A program made the translations under genes and the position numbers. Source: Sophora flavescens (Eukaryota; Streptophyta; Magnoliopsida; Fabales; Fabaceae). From it: a stretch of 64,000 nt of DNA. Numbering within the stretch: the stretch's first letter is position 1; each line of letters opens with the position of its first letter. This document shows, one piece after another, positions 1 through 9,984 of the stretch. The stretch spans positions 87,429,548-87,493,547 of the forward strand of contig CM061069.1 of NCBI GenBank assembly GCA_030762895.1, written 5' to 3'. A model generated the notes under the pieces. It did not search any database. It had not been told where the DNA came from and was given only the letters and a program-made list of their open reading frames with translations.

Positions 1-488
1 TTTGACTCGGACATTTCCTCAGTTACTTCCTGCTCTGCAGCAGGTTGTTATTCTTATTGTTAACTGTGAAGATAAAATGATATGGAAAAACTCAGTGTTT
101 GGTGAGTTATCCTTCAAGGAAGCTTATTTATTCCATAAGCCTTTTGGGCAGGCCTATCACTGGTGTAAACTGATATGGAATAAAGTTGTCCCTTCCTCAA
201 AGTCCCTTTTGGTTTGGAGAATTGTTCATAAACGTTTGTCAACAGATGAAAGTTTATGGAAAAGGGTTTGTGACAAAGTTTCTATGTGAAGCAGCAGTGG
301 AATCAACTCAACACCTATTTTTTTATTGTAGCTTTGCTAAAAGGTTGTGGTTTTGGTTGGGATCGATTTTGAATCTCAATATTAACACTTCCTCTATTCA
401 TATCATCTTGTCTATCTATGAAATAGCTTGGTATTCTATTGTGGCTGGAATTATTAATGTATTCTCGGCAGTGTGGAGTTGCAGAAAT
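1..488 (+). pseudogene. L1-type LINE relic, zf-RVT region (5' piece)
   Basis: This is the reverse-transcriptase zinc-binding domain (zf-RVT) of a plant L1-type LINE. It reads through SFKEAYLF, KLIWNKVVPSSKSLLVWRI and then, after a frame change near 286, ESTQHLFFYCSFAKRLW. The W-x-R/KRLSTDE and HLFF-x-C-x-FA-x-LW signatures are typical of zf-RVT. The reading frame is broken and the RT itself lies outside the window to the left. The piece stops where the Tat retrotransposon inserted at 489-493. The rest of the LINE resumes at 8653. Confidence 0.8.
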
Positions 489-493
489 AAACT

Positions 494-999
494 TGTTCCG
501 TCCAAATATCGCAAGTGAGAGATACTCGTCGTTTTAGAGAAGCTCTTGTGGGAGTGTTTTGGAATTAGCTTGACAGAATCAGAATTCTGCTCCTACGTAT
601 CCAAATGGGAATCAAAGCAAACGTAGTTCTAAGTGAGGGGGTTAGACCCCTATTTATAGAGATGTTTCGGTGTAACAGTTTGGGTAGGACTGTTATTAAG
701 ATCCTATTTGTTAGGATCGGGTTGTTATCTTAACTAGATAAAGATAAGGATAAGGCTCCAAGTTATGCGGAGGGATATTAGGACCAGCGAGATATTCGGC
801 CCAGTCAGTTGTGACTGGATAGCCAGGGGCCGAGATATCTTCATCCGTGGCCTGCTGTGGAATAGGCCTGAGTAGTTATCCTCGGGTGTCAAGTGCATTA
901 ATAGGTCTTCGACCTTGTAGGAATTCGGGTCACGGCCTACTTACAAGAATGAGCTCGGTCGTACTAACAATCCTCGGCCTTATATCTTCGGCCAGTACA
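494..999 (-). repeat. 3' LTR of the Tat element (its left-hand LTR)
   Basis: Partner of the LTR at 8149-8647, about 96% identical by eye, with a small insertion near 531-535 and an extra CG near 823. It is preceded by the target duplication AAACT at 489-493. Confidence 0.92.
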
Positions 1000-1020
1000 C
1001 AAGCCCCCCAAGCTCTGAGC
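1000..1020 (-). promoter_or_regulatory. Polypurine tract of the Tat element
   Basis: Directly inside the 3' LTR the minus strand reads AGCTTGGGGGGCTTG. The run of six G next to the LTR is the expected plus-strand priming site. Confidence 0.65.
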
Positions 1021-1301
1021 TTAAATAAGCGAAAGGGCTGACGAGTATCAATCCGAGCTTATGCTTCGGCTGCTGGACTTTCTTCCTTCCGTGTTTTAAA
1101 CCGTCACTTCAAGCCGTCGTTTCAACTGACTTTTCCACCTGTCAGAGGAGGCAATCATTTCCCTTAACCCTTCTGCGGCACGCTCCAGGTGAGTAACCCT
1201 AGAGTTTCGCGCCCATTTAATGAGGGGAAAATTAAAAGTCGCGCCTTTTTATTTCAAGAATCATGGACCGTTGATCGTATCTCATCATCAACCGTGGTAG
1301 C

Positions 1302-1309
1302 TATAAATA
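1302..1309 (+). promoter_or_regulatory. TATA box in front of the antisense ORF
   Basis: TATAAATA lies about 160 bases upstream of the ATG at 1471, on the strand opposite to the retrotransposon genes. The leader between them is pyrimidine-rich. This suggests the antisense ORF has its own promoter within the element. Confidence 0.5.
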
Positions 1310-1470
1310 TCTTTTCCTGTTTCACCTCCTCCCCCCTCGCCTACCTTCCTTCATCCTTCATCTGTGTCTTTCAAGTTTTCGCCATCACTTTCCCTCTTTT
1401 CACTCTTGAGTGCACGCCTGATCTTCTTCCCACTTTCGTGCTTCTAAGTTTATTTTCTGTTTCCGGGATA

Positions 1471-2901
1471 TGAGTTCGTCGAGTCTTGAGTCGAACACCT
1501 CGCCTCCGGTTGAGCGCGAGGTTTCCCCATTGGGGGCTCTCCTTCCACTTCTTGTTTCCTTCACGGGGAACTAAACATCGGTCAGTGGGACCGTCCTCCT
1601 CCAGGTCGTCTTCCTCGAGTCGATTCTTCCGGGTCCGACTCTTCTAGGTCCGGTTCTCCATCCCCCAAGTTTCCAAACCACGCCGCAAACAACGCCAAAG
1701 GGTTCCAAAAGACCCTGTTCACGATATTACCCTTCCTGGGTATACCTGGGTTAAGGGCGAAGTTGGGGCTTATTTTTCTGACTTTCAGACTTCAGATTCA
1801 ATCGCTCGTCTTCGGTCCCAGATTAATATCTCGGTGTCCGGAGACGAATCCGAGTTTATTTGTTCCCCATGCTCGGGTACCGAGTATGTCTTCCTCAGGG
1901 CTCATCCTTCTGAGCCCCCCTTTTACATATATGTATAAAACATTATTTGCTCAGCTGCGCGTGTCTCTTCCTTTCACTGAGTTTGAGTGTGACGTTCTAG
2001 AACCATGAACGTCGCACCTACTCAGCTTCATTCCAACAGTTGGGCTTTTATGAAGGCCTTTCAAATTCTGTGTAAATACATCGGGATGGAGCCCACTACT
2101 CCCAAATTTTTGTACTTTTACCAAACAAGGTTTGGTAAGAAAACGGGATGGATTTCCCTCAATGGGCTGAACCGGAGAGGACTGCTTAGTCTATACACAT
2201 CATCGTATAAGGACTTCAAAGTCGGCTTCTTCCGAGTTCGCCTCTCGGGCTCTCACTCCTCCCATTTTTTTGATGAGAATGGATGCGCCAGGTTTCCTTT
2301 ATACTGGCAATCCTCCCCTACCAAATTCGTTGGTTTCGAATACCAATCCCTTCCTGCCGAGGATAGACGGGATATAGATATATTAGAAAAACTTCCTCAG
2401 CCTCTCCATTGTGGACGTCTTCTGAAACTCCCTTTCTCATCCACTCCGAGAGCCGACAAGTAAGTGTTCGGCTTTTTAGTTTTTAGCTCTTTTCTGTATG
2501 TGTTCTTGTACTAACAACTTTTCTTTTTGGCAGTCATCATGGGGAAATTTGACTTCTCCAAGCTTTTGAAATCTACCGCAAAAGAGGGTCCCTCCACGAC
2601 CGAGAAGAAAAAGAAAGGACTTCCTCCGGCCACTGCTAAGGCTGCTGCCAAGGGGGCTTCATCATCCGTCCCTCACAAAAGAAAGAGGGTAGAGGTGGTG
2701 GTTGACACCGAAGATTCTTCCCCTCCTCGCTCAAGTCCCCCACACCCTACCACTCATGAGACGGGAACTACGGGGCGAGAAGAACAACTTCCTCCTTCTA
2801 CTGAGGTGAAATGGTATAACACTTCTCTAAAAGCAGGGACCTCGTCTCTCTGGGGCGAAGACTTCAACCCCTTCCCTTCTCGCTTCTCCTTTCATCCTTA
2901 G
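1471..2901 (+). pseudogene. Antisense ORF in the Tat element, Transposase_28-like (PF04195), degenerate
   Basis: Reading opposite to pol between the 3' LTR and the integrase, this sequence resembles the plant 'putative gypsy type transposon' domain (Pfam Transposase_28). Readable pieces are MSSSSLESNTSPP from 1471, WVKGEVGAYFSDFQTSDS near 1745, LFAQLRVSLPFTEFE near 1945, and the long block at 2005-2463 (SWAFMKAFQILCKYIGMEP, FGKKTGWISLNGLNRRG). At least three frameshifts separate them. A candidate intron (GTAAGT at 2460, CAG ending at 2533) precedes a Lys-rich tail, GKFDFSKLLKS and KKKKGLPP, at 2540-2850. Antisense ORFs are known in Tat/Retand elements. Function is unknown; the copy is broken. 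Confidence 0.7.
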
Positions 2902-5748
2902 CACCAAGTCTCCGCTCACGAAACTCCTCGGTTTCAGCTTTGAATTATATCTCCGAGTAGCTCTTCGTTTGCAGGCTTCCTCCCTGATTTTAGCCTCCTC
3001 TCTGATTTCCTCCACCAAGTCAAGTTCGACCCTTAAGTTGCTTTCATTCTCATTCTGCTCATGTTGCATACGCCGGAAAGACGGCTCTCCAACCTCAACT
3101 GGGATCATGGCGTCTGTTCCATATGTCAACCTGAAGGGTGTTTCTTGAGTAGTGGATTGGGGCGTACAGTGGTAGGCCCAAAGAATAATCGGCAACTCTT
3201 TTGCCCAAGCTCCTTTGGCTTTTCCCACTCTCTTCTTCAGTTCTCCGAGAATGACTTTGTTGGCCGCCTCGGCTTGCCCATTGGTTTGGGGATGTTCTAC
3301 CGATGTGACGTGGTGTTTAACACCGAGATTGACATAGAATTCTCGCAATGTCTTATCTATAAACTGCCTTCCGTTATCAGTGACGATTGCAAAGGGAATT
3401 CTGTGCCTACAGATGAGGTTTTTCCACACAAACTTTTGTACCTTCTCAGCGGTAATTTTCGCCAAAGGCTTTGCTTCAATCCATTTTGTGAAGTAGTCCA
3501 CTGCTACCAAGAGAAATTTGACTTGACCTTTGGCTATGGGGAATGGTCCAAGTATATCCATCCCCCACATAGCAAAGGGCCAAGGTGATTTTAATGTGTG
3601 AAGTTCTTCGGGTGGGGTACGACTTACATTGGCAAATCTTTGACACTCATCGCATTGTCTCGTCCACTCGATGCAATCTGCTCGGATGGTAGGCCAATAG
3701 TACCCTGCTCGGACTACCTTGGAGGCCATTGATCTGCCCCCACAGTGAAAACCACAGATTCCTCTGTGAACCTCTTCCAGTACATATTTTGACTGTGCCT
3801 TTGTCAGACACTTTAACATCGGTACCGAGAATCCCCGTTTATACAACTCTCCGGAAACGATAGCAAAGTGGCTTGCTCTGAGCCTGATCTTTCTGGCCTC
3901 GGCGTGATCTGGGGGCAGAGTTTCTGAGGATAAATACTCCCATATGGGTGTCATCCACTCTCGGTCAACCGGCTCGTTGGCCATAACCTCTCCAAACGTG
4001 ATACTCGGTTCATTGAGAGTTTCTTGAATAACTGTTCTGTGCTGGCCCGGTTTCTTCGTACTGGCCAATTTGGACAGTAGATCGGCCCGAGTATTTTCTT
4101 CTCTGGGAATGTGTTCAATAGCAAATTTCTCAAAGCTGGAAATTAACTGATTGACTTTACATAAATACTTGGTAAGCTGAGGCTCTTTTGTTTGGTACCC
4201 CCCAGAGATTTGTCCTGTGACTAGCTGTGAATCACTTCGGCATCTAACAGCCTTTGCTCCCATTTCCTTAGCCAGCATTAACCCTGCTATCAAGGCTTCG
4301 TATTCGGCTTGGTTGTTTGAGGTTTTGAACTCAAATTTTAATGACTGTTCCAGGATCAGCTCTCCCGGACCTTCCAGTATTACCCCCGCTCCACTGCCTC
4401 TGACGTTCGAGGATCCATCCACATACAAATTCCACCATAAATCCTCGGTTATCGGCAGCGGATTGAGCTTGGCTACGAAGTCGGAGATACATTGAGCTTT
4501 CAGAGGACCCCTCAACTCGTATTTCAGGCCGAACTCGGATAACTGCACCGACCAAGCAATCATACGGCCTGCCAACTCGGGCTTTTTGAGAATCTGCTTA
4601 ATCGGGTGATCGGTTTTGACAATCACCTGGTGACTCTGGAAGTACGGACGCAATCGCCGAGCTGCAGTTACCAGGGCCAAAACCAGCTTTTCTATGACTT
4701 GATACCGGGTTTCGGCATCATGAAGGACCCTGCTGATGAAATACACCGGCATTTGAGCTTTCTCTACTTCTTGCACAATGACCGCACTGATGGCGTACTC
4801 AGTGGCTGACAGGTATAAGTATAACTCTTTCCCTGGGATAGGTCGAGTTAATATTGGTGGTGAAGACAAAAAGGCCTTGAAATCGACGAAGGCCTTCTCG
4901 CATTCCTCGGTCCACGCGAAGGTTTGGGGCCTCTTCAATAATCTAAAGAAAGCTCGAGCTTTCTCTGCAGACTTGGGGAGAAACCATGATAATGATGCCA
5001 GCCGCCCTGCAAGTCGCTGCACTTCTTTAATATTTTGTGGGCTTCGCATCTCAATCACAGCTCGGCATTTATCAGGATTGGCCTCGATTCCTCGGTGTGT
5101 CAACATAAATCCGAGGAATTTTCCACCCTGAACACCAAAAACACACTTCTCTGGATTCATTCTCGTATTATATTTTCTCAACTCCTGAAAAATTTCCTCC
5201 AAATCTTTTGGGTGGTTGTTGTGGTCATCAGATTTTACGACCATATCATCCACATAAACCTCCATAGTCCTTCCGATCTGTTTTTCTAACACCCTGTCCA
5301 TGAGCCTTTGGTAGGTAGCTCCAGCATTTTTCAATCCGAATGGCATTACCCGGTAACAATAGTTCGATCCTTCAGTTATGAAAGCTGTTTTCTCCTCATC
5401 TGGGGGATACATTCGGATCTGATTGTACCCCGAGTATGCATCCAGAAAGCTCAAAATTCTGTACCCGGAGGCACCATCCACCAACCTATCAATACTCGGT
5501 AAAGGATAAGAATCCTTTGGACAAGCTTTATTTAAGTCTGTGTAATCAGTGCACATGCGCCACTTGCCATTTACTTTTTTGACCAGAACCACGTTGGCCA
5601 GCCAAGTTGTGTATTCTACCTCTCGAATAAAGTTGGCCTTAACCAACTTCGCTGTTTCTTCTTCCACCACTTTTCTTCTTTCCTCACCAAGTCTCCTTTT
5701 CCTTTGAGCTACCGGTTTTGCCTCGAGACAGATTGCCGGTTGTGGCAT
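2827..5748 (-). CDS. Tat element pol: RT, RNase H, archaeal RNase H, integrase
   Basis: An open 973-residue frame. Reverse transcriptase covers about residues 25-260, with the active site YVDD at 165-168. A first RNase H-like domain lies at about 296-415. A second, archaeal-type RNase H lies at about 440-562 (LYVDGSS at 441-447, acidic residues D443, E482, D506, D556). The integrase has an HHCC zinc finger (H661, H668, C699, C702) and the DDE triad D731, D791, E827, with 35 residues between the last two. The C-terminus stops early at RRGPCF, where related proteins continue (NWEGPY), so the tail is damaged. The upstream protease is in a broken frame, so expression would need intact relatives. 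Confidence 0.93.
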   Translation of the reverse strand: MPQPAICLEAKPVAQRKRRLGEERRKVVEEETAKLVKANFIREVEYTTWLANVVLVKKVNGKWRMCTDYTDLNKACPKDSYPLPSIDRLVDGASGYRILSFLDAYSGYNQIRMYPPDEEKTAFITEGSNYCYRVMPFGLKNAGATYQRLMDRVLEKQIGRTMEVYVDDMVVKSDDHNNHPKDLEEIFQELRKYNTRMNPEKCVFGVQGGKFLGFMLTHRGIEANPDKCRAVIEMRSPQNIKEVQRLAGRLASLSWFLPKSAEKARAFFRLLKRPQTFAWTEECEKAFVDFKAFLSSPPILTRPIPGKELYLYLSATEYAISAVIVQEVEKAQMPVYFISRVLHDAETRYQVIEKLVLALVTAARRLRPYFQSHQVIVKTDHPIKQILKKPELAGRMIAWSVQLSEFGLKYELRGPLKAQCISDFVAKLNPLPITEDLWWNLYVDGSSNVRGSGAGVILEGPGELILEQSLKFEFKTSNNQAEYEALIAGLMLAKEMGAKAVRCRSDSQLVTGQISGGYQTKEPQLTKYLCKVNQLISSFEKFAIEHIPREENTRADLLSKLASTKKPGQHRTVIQETLNEPSITFGEVMANEPVDREWMTPIWEYLSSETLPPDHAEARKIRLRASHFAIVSGELYKRGFSVPMLKCLTKAQSKYVLEEVHRGICGFHCGGRSMASKVVRAGYYWPTIRADCIEWTRQCDECQRFANVSRTPPEELHTLKSPWPFAMWGMDILGPFPIAKGQVKFLLVAVDYFTKWIEAKPLAKITAEKVQKFVWKNLICRHRIPFAIVTDNGRQFIDKTLREFYVNLGVKHHVTSVEHPQTNGQAEAANKVILGELKKRVGKAKGAWAKELPIILWAYHCTPQSTTQETPFRLTYGTDAMIPVEVGEPSFRRMQHEQNENESNLRVELDLVEEIREEAKIREEACKRRATRRYNSKLKPRSFVSGDLVLRMKGEARREGVEVFAPERRGPCF

Positions 5749-5823
5749 AAGAAATCGGGGTCTATCCCGACATGTCCGATGTGGTCCAGGCGAACAAATC
5801 GGCGTTCTTGCTGAGCACTTCCT

Positions 5824-6297
5824 TTATTTTCTTTTTTTTAAATTCAGCTCGAGTTGGCCGAGCTTGGTACACCTTGACGGGCTGTGATCCAGGTGGAACT
5901 TCTCTAATTCCTCAATGGGTTGTGGCCGTTGTTCCTGCGTGTCCATCCTCGGGTCTAGTTCAACAGAGCTAACTGAATTTACAGACTTGTCTTTTCCTCT
6001 GTCTAGTGTTTCTACAGGAGTAGGTTTGAGTTTGATTACACGCAAACTATCAGCATAGCACTGTCTGGCCATTTTATGATCGGCCCGGATAGCAACTATG
6101 TCTCCCGAGTTGGAAGGGAACTTCATTGTGAGGTGGGGAGTAGAGACCACAGCCCCCAACTCGTTTAAAGATGGTCTTCCGATCAAGATATTGTACGATG
6201 TCACTGCATTAACCAATACGTACCTGACCAAGATAGTTTTGGATGTTTTGCCATCCCCAAAAGTAGTTAGGAGGTCAATGTATCCTCGGGTATCCAC
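5824..6297 (-). pseudogene. Tat element protease C-terminal part and linker
   Basis: Follows the gag/protease ORF and contains the second half of the retropepsin region: YIDLLTTFGD, VRYVLVNAVTSYNILIGRP, LGAVVSTPHLTMKFP and the ARQCYADSL motif common in Tat polyproteins. It ends at an in-frame stop just upstream of the RT ORF, and a further one-base shift is visible near 5768. No complete polyprotein can therefore be read. Confidence 0.8.
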
Positions 6298-6350
6298 CTG
6301 CTCCCCAGCAAAGCCAACGAGTTTCTTCGTTAAATCGGCTGAATAGACTT

Positions 6351-7358
6351 TTATGGGATCCCGAGCTTCTGGAATGTTGAATAGTATAGGATATCAGCCA
6401 AGCTCCCCTGGTCGACGAGAGTTCTTTTGACCGAGAAGTTGGCCAACTGAACTGTGATTACCATAGGGTCGTCCTGATTAGGATCCACACCCAAGAAGTC
6501 TTCGTCGGAAAAGATAATCGGTGGGGAAATCCTCGGGGTTTGCCCCACTCTAAAGAGTTGGACCGGCCGAATAGCCCGTAGGTGTTTTCTCCGAGCTGAA
6601 CTCGTCGTGCCTCCTCCCGCAAATCCACCTGAAATAGTGTTTATCACACCTCGGACAGTATTATCCTCCTCTCGCCTTTCATTCTGATTTTCCCTGGTTT
6701 CTGTTCTTTCGTTATTTTGCCGACCGTCGCCCCTTCTCGGGCTTTGGCCACCTCCTCTTCTTCTACTTCTGCCACACCCCTCACCATTGTTGTGATTTCT
6801 CCGAACGAAATTGTTCAGATGACCAGCCTGTACTAACTCCTCAATCTTGTCACGCAGGACCCAGCACTCCTCGGTGATATGCCCGTAGTTACGATGGTCT
6901 CGACAATGCTTCGCTGACATCGTCGGGAGCGGGAGTGTGGCCACGGTTTGGGAGCTGTAAAAGTTCTGCGTTGTAAGCTTCCTCAAATACCCGAGCTCGG
7001 TTGGTGTTGAGGGGGTATAGTGCTCATACTTCGGTCCCCTGTGTAAATGCTCGGGTGTACTTTTAAATTTCTGCTTGTCACCTCCAGCCCTCCTCTTCTC
7101 TCTCCCTTCTCGTCTGTCAGAATCATCAGTTCTTTCTCTTTTCTTAGACTCCTCAATCTCCTCCATATTAATGAATCCAGCAGCTTTTCTCCTCAACTCA
7201 TCCATACTGGTTGGAGGCTTCCAAGCTAGGTGTCTGGCGAAAGGGCCAGGCCGTAACCCAGTCAAGATAGTATGTAGTGCAACATCGGCACTGAGATCGA
7301 GGATGGATGAGAACAGTCTCTTTGCTGAACCTGGCCATAAAATCACGCAGAGACTCAT
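6351..7358 (-). pseudogene. Tat element gag C-terminus and protease start
   Basis: Continuation of gag after a frameshift: LSADVALHTILTGLRPG, then a charged linker and a zinc-knuckle-like C-x2-H-x4-H-x4-C (CRDHRNYGHITEEC) followed by LRDKIEELVQAGHL, the standard Tat gag tail. It then enters the retropepsin domain, with FSDEDFLGVDPNQDDPMVI and the active-site region VKRTLVDQGSLADIL. The D-Q-G-S form is normal for this lineage; the following Ser is replaced by Leu. The frame ends at 6351 while protease sequence goes on in the next ORF. Confidence 0.85.
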
Positions 7359-8097
7359 TTTTTTCTTGCTTAAAGTTTACCAACGAGGTCGAGGTTTTTT
7401 GATGAGCTCGGCTCGTGGCAAACTGAGCATTGAACTTAGTCATGAACGTGTCGAAGGAGTCAACCGATGCTGGCGGTAGCTGGGTATACCAGCTTAATGC
7501 AGCATCTTTTAGAGTAGTAGGAAAGACTTTACACATGACAGCATCATCGTCGGTGAAGAGATGCATTTGAGTATTGAAAGCATCTAAATGACGCTCCAGG
7601 TCCGAGGTGCCATCATACCTGTCAATGTTTATTGGTTTGTAGTTGGCTGGAAGAGGAACCTCCATGATGGCGTCGGTGAAGGGATGTCTCGGTCTCCGCA
7701 CGCCGGTCCTTTCATTAGGCCTATTTGCCTGAAGTGAAAGCTCAGGGGCCTGCCTAGGAAATTCCTCCTCGCCTGCTCGGTCAACATGATGAGAAACACG
7801 GGGTTGTGGGCCTCCTTCTCTGCACGTGTTTCTGGATCCTTCATTCTCGGCTGTCCGACGCTCTCTCTCATGAGGAGAAGAGGCGGACCTTTCTCTACTT
7901 TGTTCTCGTTCACGACGACTGTTCTGCCGCCGAATATCCTCATTCTCCCTTCTCAGCATTGCCACTTGTGCGAGGAGTTCTTGAATAATGAGATTGTCGG
8001 TCGTCATAGCTGGGTTTATGGACCGTTCCCCATTGTCCCCATTGTTGGCATTCTCTGGCTCCTCTCTCCTGCAGTTTCCGCTCCTTGTTCTCACCAT
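7198..8097 (-). pseudogene. Tat element gag, capsid part
   Basis: About 270 usable residues. The start is MVRTRSG, then an Arg/Glu-rich stretch (about residues 55-90) and a retrotransposon-gag core with INIDRYDGTSDLERHLDAF, CKVFPTTLKDAALSWY and FMTKFNAQFA (about residues 150-230). The frame is lost near 7320-7340 after SLRDFMARFSKE, and the gag sequence continues in another frame in the ORF ending at 6351. Gag would form the virus-like particle. The product is broken here. Confidence 0.85.
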
Positions 8098-8130
8098 TGT
8101 TTGTGGTATGGGAAAATTTTGCTTCGATTC

Positions 8131-8148
8131 CCACAGATGGCGCCAAAT
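8131..8148 (-). promoter_or_regulatory. Primer-binding site of the Tat element
   Basis: Directly inside the 5' LTR the minus strand reads TTTGGCGCCATCTGTGGG. This is the usual position and TGGCGCC start of a gypsy primer-binding site. I did not assign the primer tRNA. Confidence 0.7.
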
Positions 8149-8647
8149 GTTCCGTCCAAATATCTCAAGTGAGAGATACTCGTCCGGAGAAGCTCTTGTG
8201 GGAGTGTTTTGGAATTAGCTTGACAGAATCAGAATTCCGCTCCTACGTATCCAAATGGGAATCAAAGCAAACATAGTTCTAAGTGAGGGGGTTGGACCCC
8301 TATTTATAGAGATGTTTCGGTGTAACAGTTTGGGTAAGACTGTTATTAAGATCCTATTTGTTAGGATCGGGTTGTTATCTCAACTAGATAAAGATAAGGA
8401 TAAGGCTCCAAGTTATGCGGAGGGATATTATGACCAGCGAGATATTCGGCCCGATCGGTTGTGATTGGATAGCAGGGCCGAGATACCTTCATCCGTGGCC
8501 TGCTGTGGAATAGGCCCGAGTAGTTATCCTCGGGTGTCAAGTGCATTAATAGGTCTTCGGCCTTGTAGGAATTCGGGTCACGGCCCACTTACAAGAATGA
8601 GCTCGGTCGTACTGACAATCATCGACCTTATATCTTCGACCAGTACA
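8149..8647 (-). repeat. 5' LTR of the Tat element (its right-hand LTR)
   Basis: Because the element runs on the minus strand, this is the promoter LTR. The minus strand reads TATAAATA at 8302-8309, a good TATA box. The LTR is bounded by TG and CA and followed by the target duplication AAACT at 8648-8652. Confidence 0.92.
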
Positions 8648-8652
8648 AAACT

Positions 8653-9880
8653 CAGATATGATAATAAAAGAATTCCCTTCCAGGTTCTTTGTTAATACTT
8701 AATAACATAGTAGCTAGTGTTTCCCTATCGAGGCTTCTTGAGAATGGTTCGATGTTCTCTTCAATACATGAGTTTGTTATCCTTAAACCTTTTTTCGATG
8801 GCAAGCCCGAAATACCCCTTTGATCCAGAAGTTTGTTGTGACTTCCTTCTAACAATTGGATTAAGTACAATATTGATGGTGCGGCAAGAGGTTCTCTGTT
8901 ACACCAGGGCCGACGAGGGAGGGAGTGGTCGCCGGTGCAAGAAGGCACGGACAAGGAGCGCTCCCAGACGGGCGGCGGGAGGACATGAATGAACCGATTA
9001 TACATCGTAATGAGAGGGATCCTGAGAGTGTGTAGGTATGGGAGTATATATATAGTTGAGGATGACTTATATGAATTGATTGGTACTAAATATACCGACA
9101 AGATGCACCTTCTTTTTGGGAGCCCATCACTTTAGAACTCCACAATTAAGCATCTTTGGGAAGTTTTCCCCAGGAAGCATGTGAGTGAGGACAACGCACA
9201 CTGAAAAAACTTGTGTTGGTTTGTGGGGACAGTCATCAATCCATAAAGCAGTCAGGAATATTACATTCTCCAGAATTGGCAGCTTGTGGTGGTATCTTTA
9301 GGGATCAAAGTGCAGCCACTTTAGGGCTATTTTGCTGCCAATTTAGGAATTAATTTTGCTCGTAATGCAGAGCTTACTGGTGCTATGTTGGCTATAGAAT
9401 TGGCATATAAAAATGGTTGGCATAATCTCTAGCTGGAATGTGACTCTAGTCTTGTCATTCTTGCTTTCAAATCAAACTATATTGTTCCTTGGAAGCTAAG
9501 AAACAGGTGGAGAAACTGCTTAGAGTTGTCTTCTAGGATGAATTTTGTTTTATCTCACATTTTTCGTGAGGGTAATAATTGTGCAGATAGATTAGCCTCA
9601 CATGGTTTAAAATCTCCTGAATTTTTCTGGTGGAATGTCATTCCTAATTTTATTAGGGATGATTTTTATCGTAATAGGGTAGGTCTCCCTAATTATAGGT
9701 TTAAATAATGTCTTTGCAAGGGTTTTGGTTTATGTCCCCCCACCTCACCCCTCCCGTTTTTTTTTTGGGTATTCTTTTTCCTTTATAAATAAATTTATGG
9801 TGTGCTGCAGATGATTAGTAGCTTTGAGGGGTGCCAACATAGTTGGGATGTCTCTTGCTATTTTGATTAAAAAAATATTT
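8653..9880 (+). pseudogene. LINE relic, linker, RNase H domain and 3' end (3' piece)
   Basis: Continuation of the LINE at 1-488 after removal of the Tat element. NKRIPFQVLC follows the zf-RVT domain, the start of the RNase H domain reads WIKYNIDGAARGS in a shifted frame, and after the solo LTR at 8897-9265 it resumes with LAACGGIFRD. It then continues through the ECDSS-LVVLAF region and SSRMNFVLSHIFREGNNCADRLASHGL (9526-9708). The 3' UTR ends near a short A-rich run at about 9870-9880. Stops and frame changes make it non-functional. Confidence 0.8.
8897..9265. mobile_element. Solo LTR, Cassandra-like TRIM with 5S-derived segment
   Basis: A 369-bp insertion in the LINE RNase H domain, starting TGTTACACC and ending ATATTACA. 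The 5-bp target duplication TTCTC lies at 8892-8896 and 9266-9270. A TATATATATA run lies near 9044-9054. Downstream, about 9118-9165, comes CCCATCA, then AGAACTCC, then AATTAAGC and CTTTGG. This order matches the 5S rRNA gene around its internal promoter box A, the hallmark of Cassandra elements. The middle of the 5S-like segment (toward the box C region) appears deleted. Only one LTR is present, so it is a recombination remnant. Confidence 0.75.
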
Positions 9881-9984
9881 CTTTGTTAATTTCTAGATAC
9901 CAAATGAAACACACGCAATAAAATTAAATTTAAGAATTTAATTAGTATTTTAGTAATGAACTATTAGATAAAAAAAAATTAAGA

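Larger units (their letters stand above)
494..8647 (-). mobile_element. Ty3/gypsy Tat-lineage LTR retrotransposon (complete, degenerate)
   Basis: An 8.15-kb element inserted in the LINE, transcribed leftwards. The LTRs are 494-999 and 8149-8647, both starting TGTTCCGTCC and ending CAGTACA on the plus strand. The 5-bp target duplication AAACT lies at 489-493 and 8648-8652. Internal order on the minus strand is gag, protease, RT, RNase H, archaeal-type RNase H and integrase; the second RNase H is the hallmark of the Tat lineage. By eye the LTRs differ at about 19 of 499 sites plus two small indels, roughly 3.8%. Frameshifts in gag and near the protease-RT junction mean it can no longer make its own proteins. 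An antisense reading frame occupies 1300-2900. Confidence 0.95.

Noticed and set aside
7629..8172. Several 60-130-aa ORFs on both strands in the gag region
   Set aside because: Shadows of the Tat gag frame; no independent similarity.
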